From assembly GCF_000747525.1 (NCBI RefSeq), contig NZ_CP009278.1, positions 3,286,001 through 3,350,000 on the forward strand: a stretch of 64,000 nt of DNA. The letters run 5' to 3'. Positions within the stretch are counted from its first letter, which is position 1. Every line of letters starts with the position of its first letter. Under the pieces are notes generated by a model. The model saw only the letters and a list, made by a program, of their open reading frames with translations, had not been told where the DNA came from and did not search any database. The position numbers were made by a program, and so were the translations under genes. Shown here one piece after another: positions 54,484-63,012 of this stretch. Source of the stretch: Sphingobacterium sp. ML3W. Lineage in GTDB: Bacteria > Bacteroidota > Bacteroidia > Sphingobacteriales > Sphingobacteriaceae.

Positions 54484-55785
54484 ATGCTAAGCAATCGTTC
54501 AGATAGAAAATTCCCAAAAGTTATCATAATTGGTGCAGGTTTTGGAGGAATTGAAGTTGCTAAAAAGTTAAAAAATAAGGATGTAGAGGTATTATTATTA
54601 GATAAAAATAATTTTCATACATTCCAACCTTTAATGTATCAAGTTGCTACAGGTACATTATCTGCAGATTCTATCTCATTTCCTATACGTAAGATGTTCA
54701 AGTCTCAGGAAAATTTTAGTTTCAGAATAGCAAGTGTAAATCACATTGACTCTTCCAATAAGACGGTTCAAACGGATATCGGTGATTTTGAATATGATTA
54801 TTTAATCGTGGCTACAGGTGCTACTACAAATTTCTTCGGAAATCAGCAGATTGCAAAATATGCTCTACCTATGAAAAGCATTCAAGAAGCGTTAAACATT
54901 CGTAGTTATGTCTTACAAAATCTTGAAAAAGCTGTTCAAATTGAAAATCCAGAAGAGCGTAAACCATTCTTAAACTTTGTAATAGTTGGCGGTGGTCCCA
55001 CGGGCGTTGAGCTTTCCGGTGCAATTGCTGAAATCAGAAATAATATTCTTGAAAAAGATTATCCTGAATTGCGCAAGGAAGAAATGAATGTGTACTTAGT
55101 TGAAGGTCAAAGTAAAGTTTTGGCGAATCTATCGGCTAAATCCTCTGAAGATTCTGAAAAATACTTAAAAGCTTTAGGTGTTAAAATATTATTGAACGTT
55201 TCTGTTACTGGCTTTGATGGCACTGCAATTTCTTTCGGAGACGGTAGCGCGATTGAAACAAAGACTGTAATTTGGGGAGCTGGAGTTGCTGGTCAGTTTC
55301 CGGAGGGCTTCAAAAAAGAAAACATCCAGCGAGGAAATCGTATTCAAACTGATGATCAATGCCGTGTATTAGACATGGAGAATGTCTACGCTATCGGTGA
55401 TGTATCAGCTTTTATTACGGATGAATTACCACGGGGTTTACCTGGCGTGGCTCCTGTAGCACAACAACAGGGTAAATATGTTGCTCAGCATATCTGCAAT
55501 GTGATGAATAATCAATCTACAGAAAAATTCTCTTACTTTGACAAAGGTTCAATGGCAACAATAGGCCGTGCTAAAGCAGTTGTTGATATGGGTAAAATTC
55601 ACTTCAATGGATTCTTTGGTTGGATTGTGTGGATGTTTGTCCATTTAATGTCTATTTTTGGATTTAGAAACAAAGTCGTTACCTTTATCAATTGGACTGT
55701 GAAATTCTTCACAAAGAACTCTGGTGTACGATTAATTTTTTACAAATTCAATCAGCCAGCTCCAGAAGTAAAAAAAGAAGATTAA
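54484..55785 (+). CDS. ndh: Type II NADH dehydrogenase
   Basis: The 433-residue flavoprotein has KVIIIGAGFGGIEVAKKLKNKDVEVLLLDKNNFHTFQPLMYQVATGTLS (FAD site), VIVGGGPTGVELSGAIAEI (NADH site), NVYAIGDVSAF and, near the end, a hydrophobic stretch (HFNGFFGWIVWMFVHLMSIFGF) that anchors it to the membrane. It oxidises NADH and reduces quinone without pumping protons. The 256-bp gap before it has no convincing -7 element. It is 19 nt upstream of the PolX-like gene. Confidence 0.92.
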   Translation: MLSNRSDRKFPKVIIIGAGFGGIEVAKKLKNKDVEVLLLDKNNFHTFQPLMYQVATGTLSADSISFPIRKMFKSQENFSFRIASVNHIDSSNKTVQTDIGDFEYDYLIVATGATTNFFGNQQIAKYALPMKSIQEALNIRSYVLQNLEKAVQIENPEERKPFLNFVIVGGGPTGVELSGAIAEIRNNILEKDYPELRKEEMNVYLVEGQSKVLANLSAKSSEDSEKYLKALGVKILLNVSVTGFDGTAISFGDGSAIETKTVIWGAGVAGQFPEGFKKENIQRGNRIQTDDQCRVLDMENVYAIGDVSAFITDELPRGLPGVAPVAQQQGKYVAQHICNVMNNQSTEKFSYFDKGSMATIGRAKAVVDMGKIHFNGFFGWIVWMFVHLMSIFGFRNKVVTFINWTVKFFTKNSGVRLIFYKFNQPAPEVKKED

Positions 55786-55804
55786 ATACTAGAAGATAAC
55801 TAAA

Positions 55805-57460
55805 ATGGATAACAAGACAATTGCTAAAAAATTCAAGTTATGTAGTCAACTTATGGAGCTGCATAATGAAAACCCTTTCCGAACAAAAGCAATTGCTAGT
55901 GCATCCTTTAAATTAGATAAAGTACCCTTTCTTTTGGAAACTGCATCTTTTGAAGAGATTAGTAGCCAACCAGGTATTGGAAAAAGTACCGCAGAAAAGG
56001 TTAAAAAATTAGCCGAAACTGGTTCATTTGATGAACTCGACGCTATGTTAAGCATCACTCCAGAAGGTATTTTGGAAATGCTTAACATAAAAGGCTTAGG
56101 TCCTAAAAAAATTCAAATCATTTGGAATGACCTCCAAATTGAAAGTGTAGGTGAATTGTTATATGCTTGTAATGAAAACAGGCTAATAGAAGCTAAGGGT
56201 TTTGGTTTAAAAACGCAGGAAGATATTAAAAAATCCATTGAGTTTTCAATATCCAATGAAGGCTGGTTTTTATATGCAAAGGTTTTATCTCATGCGGAAA
56301 AACTATTTACCAAACTCCAAAAAAGCTTATCCCCCACCTTGATTTCTTTTACAGGTGATTTTCGCAGAAAATGTGAAGTATTAAGCTCTGTTGATATCTT
56401 ATTGGACACAGATAAAAATAGTACATTAACCTACTTAAATACAAACTATCCAAATAGTCTGAAAGAAGAAATCGAATACACCGCTCTGCGAGATGAAAAC
56501 GGATTTTCTTTTCACATCTATTTAACTACTACAGGAGACTTTCATAAAAACCTACTGTTAACAACGGGTTCAAAAAAACACCTAGAGGGTCTAAACCATG
56601 ACCTTATTACGGCTTTAGCTTCCGAACAAGCTCTTTATATGGCTCAAGGCATGGATTATATCGAACCTGAATTAAGAGAGGGCTTAAATGAAATCATTTT
56701 GGCTAAGGCGCATGAATTACCGATACTGATTAATTTTGATGACCTAAAAGGGACTTTACATAATCACTCGACCTATAGCGATGGAGTGCATAGCTTAGCT
56801 GAAATGGCTCGCTATTGTAAGGACGAGCTTGGACTCAACTACTTTGGCATTTGTGATCACTCTAAAACTGCAGTTTATGCGAATGGTTTATCTATCGAAC
56901 GTGTGCAAAAACAGTGGGAAGAAATTGATTTACTTAATCAAGAATTAGCACCTTTTAAAATTTTCAAAGGTATTGAATCTGATATTTTAGGCGATGGTTC
57001 CTTAGATTATCCTGATGAAGTTCTAGCTGGCTTTGATTTTGTGGTTGCATCCGTTCATTCCAATCTCAAAATGGATGAGGAAAAAGCAACTGCTCGCTTA
57101 TTGAAGGCAATAGAAAATCCATATACTACTATATTAGGTCATCCGACGGGACGCTTATTATTAAGTAGGTCGGGCTATCCTTTAGACTACAAAAAAATTA
57201 TTGATGCATGTGCAGTCAATAACGTTGTTATTGAAATTAATGCGAATCCGTTACGGTTAGATTTAGATTGGAGATGGCATCGCTACGCGATAGAAAAAGG
57301 TGTGCTTTTAGCCATTAATCCTGATGCACACCGTACTGAAGGCTTAAAGGATATGCATTACGGTATATTTGTTGCAAGAAAAGGTGGTTTATCTGCCAAA
57401 AATTGCCTTAATAGTTTTTCTTTATCAGAAATTGAGGATTTTTTAAGTAAAAAAGATTAG
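55805..57460 (+). CDS. polX: PolX-like protein with HhH and PHP domains; polymerase site degenerate
   Basis: The 551-residue protein has helix-hairpin-helix elements (QPGIGKSTAEKVKKLAE, IKGLGPKKIQIIW), a nucleotidyltransferase-like middle, and a PHP phosphoesterase domain from about 318: LHNHSTYSDG, FGICDHSK, VASVHSN, LGHPTGRLL and INPDAHR, with all expected metal ligands. Bacterial PolX repairs gaps and has 3'-5' exonuclease activity in the PHP domain. Here the polymerase palm shows TGDFRRKCEVLSSVDILLD where GDxD is expected (Ser195 in place of the first Asp), and the third Asp position is HIYLT (His237). The polymerase is therefore probably inactive, leaving the nuclease. Length is near normal (570). 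Confidence 0.85.
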   Translation: MDNKTIAKKFKLCSQLMELHNENPFRTKAIASASFKLDKVPFLLETASFEEISSQPGIGKSTAEKVKKLAETGSFDELDAMLSITPEGILEMLNIKGLGPKKIQIIWNDLQIESVGELLYACNENRLIEAKGFGLKTQEDIKKSIEFSISNEGWFLYAKVLSHAEKLFTKLQKSLSPTLISFTGDFRRKCEVLSSVDILLDTDKNSTLTYLNTNYPNSLKEEIEYTALRDENGFSFHIYLTTTGDFHKNLLLTTGSKKHLEGLNHDLITALASEQALYMAQGMDYIEPELREGLNEIILAKAHELPILINFDDLKGTLHNHSTYSDGVHSLAEMARYCKDELGLNYFGICDHSKTAVYANGLSIERVQKQWEEIDLLNQELAPFKIFKGIESDILGDGSLDYPDEVLAGFDFVVASVHSNLKMDEEKATARLLKAIENPYTTILGHPTGRLLLSRSGYPLDYKKIIDACAVNNVVIEINANPLRLDLDWRWHRYAIEKGVLLAINPDAHRTEGLKDMHYGIFVARKGGLSAKNCLNSFSLSEIEDFLSKKD

Positions 57461-57514
57461 TATAAAGCAAAAATAAGCAAAACGGTTAAAACCGTTTATA
57501 TACAATGCTTTATA
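57461..57514. repeat. Nested inverted repeats at the edge of the mobile element
   Basis: Outer arms TATAAAGC (57461-57468) and GCTTTATA (57507-57514) enclose inner arms AAACGGTT (57480-57487) and AACCGTTT (57490-57497). It starts right after the PolX stop and may be its terminator, or part of the element's junction. Confidence 0.55.
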
Positions 57515-57546
57515 AAACAGTAGTCTTAGTTTGGAACTCGGTGTCT

Positions 57547-57629
57547 GATAGGTTTTGGTCTTAAAAATACAAAGATAGGTTACTAATTCGTTACCGATTA
57601 GCAAAGGTAATCAAAGATGTAACAGGTTA
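57547..57629. repeat. Degenerate AGGTTA repeats, possible integrase arm sites
   Basis: GATAGGTTT (57547), GATAGGTTA (57574-57582) and AACAGGTTA (57621-57629) are similar, irregularly spaced direct repeats upstream of the integrase gene; GTTAC also recurs at 11-nt distance in between. They could be arm-type binding sites of the integrase. Confidence 0.35.
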
Positions 57630-57708
57630 TATTTCAGTGTTTTGCCCTATTTTTCATATTCCCTTGTAACTCAATACAATTTAATTTTAAACATTAAACA
57701 TTTGAGTT

Positions 57709-58974
57709 ATGGAGCAGACAAAAAAATCTACGTTCAAATTACTTTTCTACCTGAAAAAGAACGAGCCGAAAAAGAACGGTAATGCCCCGATTATGGCACG
57801 TATTACTATTGATGGAACACCTAAGACTTTAGGAACAAAGTTAGAGATCAATCCAAAGAATTGGGATTTAAAGTATGGAAGAGTTGAAGGTAAGAGTGCA
57901 AAAGCACTAGGTATTAACCAAAAATTGGATAATATAAGGGCACGTATCGATACCCTTTATGAAGATATGCTGAAACACGAGGGTTTTGTAACGGCACAAA
58001 AGCTGAAACTTGCATTTCTCGGTGTTGGTATTATGGAAGATTCCTTGCTGAAAGTATTTAAAAAGAACAATGATGATTTTGGGAAAATGGTAGTACAAGG
58101 AGAACGCTCCGAAAGTACCTACTACAAGTACAAAATTGTCTATAACCACGTTGCTGAATTTATCAAAAGCAGGTATCATCGTGATGACATGGCGTTCAGG
58201 GAATTGACGTGTGATTTTATCAGAGAGTTTGATTTCTTCCTTCGAATAGACAAAAAGTGCACACACAATACTGTTTGGGTATATACTATGCCACTCTATC
58301 GTGTTGCGGAAATAGCTGTCAAAAACGGTCTTATCAGGAAAAATCCTTTTGAAGATTATGAAATATCGATGAAGGAAAATGACCGTAGCTATTTACTTAA
58401 GGAAAACGTTGAATCCCTGTTATTACACAATCCTTCAAAACAAAATTATGAAATTGTAAAGGATCTTTTTGTATTCAGCTGTTTTACAGGACTATCTTAC
58501 ATAGATATTAAACAACTTAAAAGTACTAACATACAATCCTTTTTTGATGGTCACGATTGGATTATAAGCCGAAGACAGAAATCTGATGTTGCTTCTAATG
58601 TAAGGCTTATGGAAATACCCAAACGAATTATTGAAAAATATAAAGGTACCACCCGAAATGATTCTATTTTTCCTGTTCCTACAAACAAAATTTGTAACAG
58701 CCATATAGACAAACTAATTCAAGAATTAGGTATTGTTACAGAACAAAAAGTAACCTTTCACACCGCAAGACACACATTTGGAACAATGTTTTTGACTGAA
58801 GGCGTACCACTTGAAAGCCTTAGTAAAATGATGGGGCATAAAAATATTTCTACCACACAGATTTATGCTAAAATTACAAGCCAGAAAATAAGTAAAGATA
58901 TGGATTTGGTATCGCATAAATTTGCTGGAATGGAAGCATCATTTGCAGAAATGGAGAAAGAAGTTCTCGTTTAG
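57709..58974 (+). CDS. Tyrosine recombinase (IntDOT-like integrase)
   Basis: The 421-residue protein has an arm-binding domain (FKLLFYLKKNEPKKNGNAPIMARITIDGTPKTLGTKLEINPKNWD), a SAM-like core-binding domain (about 110-215) and a catalytic domain with HTARHTF (His351, Arg354), GHKNIST (His377) and the nucleophile Tyr386 in TQIYAKI. The first catalytic Arg is replaced by Ser263 in FTGLSYIDI, as in IntDOT of CTnDOT, which is known to work without that Arg. It integrates and excises the element. Confidence 0.92.
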   Translation: MEQTKKSTFKLLFYLKKNEPKKNGNAPIMARITIDGTPKTLGTKLEINPKNWDLKYGRVEGKSAKALGINQKLDNIRARIDTLYEDMLKHEGFVTAQKLKLAFLGVGIMEDSLLKVFKKNNDDFGKMVVQGERSESTYYKYKIVYNHVAEFIKSRYHRDDMAFRELTCDFIREFDFFLRIDKKCTHNTVWVYTMPLYRVAEIAVKNGLIRKNPFEDYEISMKENDRSYLLKENVESLLLHNPSKQNYEIVKDLFVFSCFTGLSYIDIKQLKSTNIQSFFDGHDWIISRRQKSDVASNVRLMEIPKRIIEKYKGTTRNDSIFPVPTNKICNSHIDKLIQELGIVTEQKVTFHTARHTFGTMFLTEGVPLESLSKMMGHKNISTTQIYAKITSQKISKDMDLVSHKFAGMEASFAEMEKEVLV

Positions 58975-59096
58975 AATTATTGCTTACTAAACAAAGCAGG
59001 ATGATTTCCTGCTTTGTTTGTTTCGAGAAGCTGGGTGCTTTTAATAAAATTCTTTTTTTTAAATTTACTTACAACAATTCTTTAAACAAAAAAACT

Positions 59097-60110
59097 ATGT
59101 CTTTATGTAAACTGTGTCTTGAACGCGAAGCAAACAAAAAGAATACTCACTATCTTACTGATGCAATTATCCGCACCTGTCTTAACATAGAAGGTAGTAA
59201 TGAACGCGAGAAAGGATTATATTTTGCTCTGGATAATACCAATCCATTTATAGACTTTAATTTCCAACGTCTTGATGAGCTGACCCTCGAGACTACAATT
59301 GGAAGAAAACCAACAGAGGAAGAAATTGAAAATGCGAAATCCATTCCATTTTCAGTGGATTACGTATTTTGTAGTGATTGCGAAAACCTGTTTACAGATA
59401 TTGAAACACCATTTATTCAAAACATACTACCACACTTCCGACAAGCAGATCTTTCAGGTCTCAAAATAGTGAGCGAAGCTGATGTTGTTACAATTCGTAA
59501 CTTCTTTCACATACAGTTGTACAGAAGTGCAGTCTGTGAAGATATTTTGGCGTTTTCACCTGAGTTTAAGGAGAAGTTACGTCACAGTATCCTCCAAAAA
59601 AATGGTGACACATCCATCCCCCTTTCGGTGACACATCTCCAAACTCTTGGAGGAAACGCGATATATACAGAAAACTACATTGGATTTACTGATGATAAAA
59701 ACCCTTTTATTGTCTTCATGAATGATTTTGTTATACAGGTTTACGAGAATGAAGATGCAATAAAATTTCTACCTTTCCATGGACTAAATGAACAAGAAAC
59801 TTTTGTCTCTGCTATAAACATCAACGAAGAATCTTTTGCTTTTAAAATATTTGACAATGCAGAAAGAAAGGTTTTTCTCAATACGGTAATCGTCAATGAA
59901 AAGGTTAAGAAAACAATACAATACTACCGAGATATGTTTGATATGTTCTGGAGAAAGCTATTTGGTGTCGACGCTCCGGTGCTACAAAAAGAAAGGTATA
60001 TCCAGAGTCTTATCAATGGTGATGACAATAACTTAATTAAATACTCAAAACAGCAGGTTTTTGAATTTACCGTAGCTTATATGGCTAAACTTTTCAATGT
60101 CACCAAATAA
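59097..60110 (+). CDS. Cargo protein of unknown function with two CxxC pairs
   Basis: The frame opens at 58980 but the ATG at 59097 starts at MSLCKLCLEREANKKNTHYLTDAIIRTCLN, a form like that of proteins with a CxxC...SH element; 337 residues result. Cys4/Cys7 and Cys92/Cys95 (FCSDCENLF) likely bind one zinc, with His18 nearby. The remaining ~240 residues are alpha/beta and unrecognised. The combination looks like a predicted HNH-type or zinc-binding family often found near integrases, but I cannot name it. It lies 122 nt after the integrase and before a terminator, as accessory cargo genes do. Confidence 0.6.
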   Translation: MSLCKLCLEREANKKNTHYLTDAIIRTCLNIEGSNEREKGLYFALDNTNPFIDFNFQRLDELTLETTIGRKPTEEEIENAKSIPFSVDYVFCSDCENLFTDIETPFIQNILPHFRQADLSGLKIVSEADVVTIRNFFHIQLYRSAVCEDILAFSPEFKEKLRHSILQKNGDTSIPLSVTHLQTLGGNAIYTENYIGFTDDKNPFIVFMNDFVIQVYENEDAIKFLPFHGLNEQETFVSAININEESFAFKIFDNAERKVFLNTVIVNEKVKKTIQYYRDMFDMFWRKLFGVDAPVLQKERYIQSLINGDDNNLIKYSKQQVFEFTVAYMAKLFNVTK

Positions 60111-60133
60111 ATTGCATATAATATTATACAGAT

Positions 60134-60163
60134 AGCCGAGGTAAATAATCCTCGGCTTTTTTT
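60134..60163 (+). terminator. Terminator of the cargo gene
   Basis: AGCCGAGG (60134-60141) and CCTCGGCT (60150-60157) form an 8-bp stem followed by T6. Confidence 0.88.
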
Positions 60164-60499
60164 AGCCTATACTAATCTTCAAAGCACATTTATTCCTCCA
60201 GCGCCCATCCCATGCAATAAAAGAGCTTTGGCAGGATGAGTTAATAAACCATACTGAAAAACTCCTAATATATCCTCAATAAATATTTTTCAGTACCGTT
60301 TACGTGGCTTCCAAAAGCCACAATACTTTAAGATACTAAACTCCAAATTTATAAATTCTGCAAAATGTAATTGCAGGTTTTGTAATCACAAGGCCATTTA
60401 CTCAATGCCTTTTTCACGTGCTTCCACATGATTTTTATTCAAGAACCGATATGCTGTTTTGTTCCATTTCAAGAGCAAAGGTATTTCCGTGTTCTTAAC

Positions 60500-60584
60500 G
60501 CAGGAACAAGGTCGTGCCTTCCAGATTTGCAAAAAAATCTCCACCCATTCGGGTCGTATTTTTTTGACAAAACCTTGTTCCTGC
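60500..60584 (+). repeat. 12-bp inverted repeat enclosing an 61-nt loop
   Basis: GCAGGAACAAGG and its perfect complement CCTTGTTCCTGC bracket AGATTT / AAATCT (60523-60528, 60535-60540) and ACCC-ATTC-GGGT (60543-60554). It may be a structured leader RNA or a protein/DNA-processing site for the element. Confidence 0.55.
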
Positions 60585-60654
60585 TAAACACTAACCTTTT
60601 TATGCTCGTGAAACGAAACAAAGCATACTCCGGCTCTTTAGACGAATAAAAAAA

Positions 60655-60780
60655 ATGTCAGAAATGAAAAAATACAGCATTGAAAATGGCAAAAGAGTGA
60701 AACGAAACTTCAGCACCTCCTCTCATTGCCGAATAAATCAAGGGAAAAATCAGAACAAAATTAATAACGCAAAAAAGTAG
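60655..60780 (+). CDS. Small basic peptide upstream of ssb (41 aa)
   Basis: ATG at 60655 opens a frame of 41 residues (MSEMKKYSIENGKRVKRNFS, then TSSHCRINQGKNQNKIN ending in NAKK) and stops 5 nt before the ssb start. It is strongly basic and without hydrophobic segments. Position directly before ssb suggests a real, translationally linked gene, though short and unrecognised. Confidence 0.45.
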   Translation: MSEMKKYSIENGKRVKRNFSTSSHCRINQGKNQNKINNAKK

Positions 60781-60785
60781 AAATC

Positions 60786-61163
60786 ATGAACATTACAGGA
60801 AGACTGACAAGAGATGCGGAAGTACGCACAACGTCACAGGACAAACAAGTAGTAAATTTTTCAGTAGCGACCAACGACAGCTACCGTAACAAACAGGGCG
60901 AACGCATTGAGCAAACAACCTATTTCGACTGCTCCTATTGGATAACCCCGAATGTAGCCAAGCTACTTACAAAAGGCACTTTGGTAGAACTATCGGGACG
61001 AGTAAGTACCAGAGCGTGGACAGGTAATGACGGAGAGCCAAGAGCAGGTCTGAATTTCCATACCTCACAAATCAAATTGCACGGAGGTAGCAAAAAAAAG
61101 GAAACGGTACTAACTACCACAGGCACAAACAATAACACGACAGAAGACGACCTCCCATTTTAA
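60786..61163 (+). CDS. ssb: Single-stranded DNA-binding protein
   Basis: The 125-residue protein has the OB-fold sequence MNITGRLTRDAEVRTTSQDKQVVNFSVATNDSYRNKQGERIEQTTYFDCSYW and ends in EDDLPF, the acidic tail that recruits repair and replication partners. It coats ssDNA during transfer or replication of the element. It is the first recognised gene of the mobile-element operon. Confidence 0.92.
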   Translation: MNITGRLTRDAEVRTTSQDKQVVNFSVATNDSYRNKQGERIEQTTYFDCSYWITPNVAKLLTKGTLVELSGRVSTRAWTGNDGEPRAGLNFHTSQIKLHGGSKKKETVLTTTGTNNNTTEDDLPF

Positions 61164-61207
61164 CAACGAGTATTCAATCATTTTTTTCACATCAAATTTT
61201 AAGCATT

Positions 61208-62281
61208 ATGGCACATAATATCAATTTCAACGAGAGAACAGGACGTTATTCATTTTTTAGTGTACAACAAAAAGCGTGGCACGGTTTGGGGCAAATCGTA
61301 GAACAGTACCCGACAAGCGAGGAAGCTATCAAACACGCAGGGTTAGATTACGAAGTCGTAAAATCCCCACTATTTACAAAAGGTTCGGGCATTATCGAAA
61401 CCACCAACAGCATAGAGATAGGCAGTAGCGAATTACAAGTACCTAACTATTTCGCCAACATCCGCACCGATAACAATGCCGTATTGGGCGTGGTTGGCAA
61501 GGATTACCACATTGTACAAAACCGTGAAGCCTTTAATTTCTTTGATGCTATTGTAGGCGGTGGTGAGGGCATTCTCTATGAAACCGCAGGAGCGTTAGGC
61601 AATGGAGAACGTATTTTTATCACCGCCAAATTACCCGACTATATCCGAGTTGGGAATGGCGATGACGTTACGGAAAAATACATTTTCCTAACCACTTCGC
61701 ACGATGGTAGCGGAAGTATCACAGCCGCATTTACACCTATCAGAATTGTTTGCCAAAACACCTTAAATGCTTCGTTACGCAGTATGACAAATGTTGTCCG
61801 CATCAAACACACTTCGGGAGCAAAACAACGTGTTGAGAATGCCCATAAGATTATGGGACTTGCCAATACATTTAGCAACCAATTAGAGGGAATTTTCAAT
61901 GAATGGGCAAAAGTAAAGGTCACAGACCGAGAGGTAAAAAAGCTAATTCAATTGGCACTTTGCCCGAATAAGGAAACCTTTGATTTAATCAAAAAAGGTG
62001 CGGAAGATGAAATTTCAACCCTTTTTAAAAATACCGTTGAGGACGCATTTGCATACGCAATGATAAGCGATACACAACAAATGGACACAACAAATGGCAC
62101 TTTGTTCGGAGCGTATAACGCTGTCACAGGCTACTATCAGAACGTGAGAAATTACAAGAATGACGAAGCCAAATTGCAGAGCATTGTATTGGGTGGTACT
62201 GCCCAACTGAAATCGCAAAAAGCATTTGAACTGTGTACCGCATTTGCTTTGGACGGTGCGGAAATCCTAAACCTTAATTAA
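61208..62281 (+). CDS. DUF932 (phage/plasmid-like) protein
   Basis: The 357-residue protein starts MAHNINFNERTGRYSFFSVQQKAWHGLGQIVEQYPTSEEAIKHAGLDYEVVKSPL, the DUF932 signature, followed by NYFANIRTDNNAVLGVVGKDYHIVQNREAFNFFDAIV and IRIVCQNTLNASLR. The family is common in plasmids and conjugative elements; its activity is unknown. It is 44 nt after ssb in the same operon. Confidence 0.88.
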   Translation: MAHNINFNERTGRYSFFSVQQKAWHGLGQIVEQYPTSEEAIKHAGLDYEVVKSPLFTKGSGIIETTNSIEIGSSELQVPNYFANIRTDNNAVLGVVGKDYHIVQNREAFNFFDAIVGGGEGILYETAGALGNGERIFITAKLPDYIRVGNGDDVTEKYIFLTTSHDGSGSITAAFTPIRIVCQNTLNASLRSMTNVVRIKHTSGAKQRVENAHKIMGLANTFSNQLEGIFNEWAKVKVTDREVKKLIQLALCPNKETFDLIKKGAEDEISTLFKNTVEDAFAYAMISDTQQMDTTNGTLFGAYNAVTGYYQNVRNYKNDEAKLQSIVLGGTAQLKSQKAFELCTAFALDGAEILNLN

Positions 62282-62333
62282 ATAACAACAGGCTACCGCC
62301 TTAATCGGTGGTAGCCTACTAAAAATATTCATT

Positions 62334-62810
62334 ATGGCAAATTGGTGCAGTAACACGGTTGTATTCGAGGGAACTCCCGAAGCAATCACAGCAATACAAG
62401 AACTTTTCCAATCAATGAAGGAAAAGGAAGAAAAAACCGAAGAAGGGCAACTACCCGAATTTATGGAAGATACCAACGGTGGGTATTTCTTCAATATCTA
62501 TTGGAACGAGGGCGATGAAGGGCAATTTCAATATGAAACAAAATGGTCGCCCAATATTGAAATTACTCAAAAGATAGCAGAATACTACCAAGTGGATTTT
62601 GTACAGGACTATGAAGAAATGGGAAACCTTGTTTACGGGAGAGCAACTTATCGGGATGGCATACTCAGCGATATATTTTTGGGCGATGATGATTTTGAAG
62701 CCTACGAACAGGATGAAGAAACAGACCTCTACCACTTTGAGGGAGAAGAGTACGAAAGTGATTATGAGATATTGGAAACTCTTTTGGAACGCAAAATTGT
62801 AACACTATGA
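62334..62810 (+). CDS. Api92-like ferredoxin-fold protein
   Basis: The 158-residue protein starts MANWCSNTVVFEGTPEAITAIQELF, matching the MANWC(S)N start of Api92-like (DUF1281) proteins from mobile elements, with an acidic second half (YEQDEETDLYHFEGEEYESD). Function unknown. It overlaps the next gene by 4 nt (ATGA). Confidence 0.75.
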   Translation: MANWCSNTVVFEGTPEAITAIQELFQSMKEKEEKTEEGQLPEFMEDTNGGYFFNIYWNEGDEGQFQYETKWSPNIEITQKIAEYYQVDFVQDYEEMGNLVYGRATYRDGILSDIFLGDDDFEAYEQDEETDLYHFEGEEYESDYEILETLLERKIVTL

Positions 62811-63007
62811 AAGTAACGGATTTGAACGGTTACGAAATTGAAGTAACCGACCTAAAAGAAGCTATCCGTATTGCGAAGCGAAATACAGGATATAGCCACG
62901 AGGACAAAAGTTTTTCAGACTTCGATAAAAGGCAAAATGCCTATTGGACGGATATACACAAGAAATTGATAGCAATCAAAAAACAATCTTCAACAATTAA
63001 AATTTAA
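62807..63007 (+). CDS. Small hypothetical protein of the PRTRC operon
   Basis: The 66-residue protein (MKVTDLNGYEIEVTDLKEAI ... AKRNTGYSHEDKSFSDFDKRQNAYWTDIHKKLIAIKK) is compact and alpha/beta-like without a motif I know. Its start is in the ATGA overlap with the Api92-like gene, which supports it as a real coupled gene. Confidence 0.7.
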   Translation: MKVTDLNGYEIEVTDLKEAIRIAKRNTGYSHEDKSFSDFDKRQNAYWTDIHKKLIAIKKQSSTIKI

Positions 63008-63012
63008 GAACG

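Larger units (their letters stand above)
60111..60654. other. Non-coding region with several inverted repeats
   Basis: After the terminator at 60134-60163 this 0.5-kb gap shows inverted repeats: ACTGAAAAA / TTTTTCAGT (60253-60261, 60286-60294), GTGGCTT-CCAA-AAGCCAC (60304-60321), and GCAGGAACAAGG / CCTTGTTCCTGC (60500-60511, 60573-60584) enclosing smaller ones. I see no convincing gene; one short + frame at 60428-60649 is judged non-coding. Confidence 0.55.

Noticed and set aside
60428..60649. Open frame of 73 codons in the non-coding region before ssb
   Set aside because: Its reading crosses the 12-bp inverted repeat at 60500-60584, has no promoter or family features, and its composition is not protein-like.
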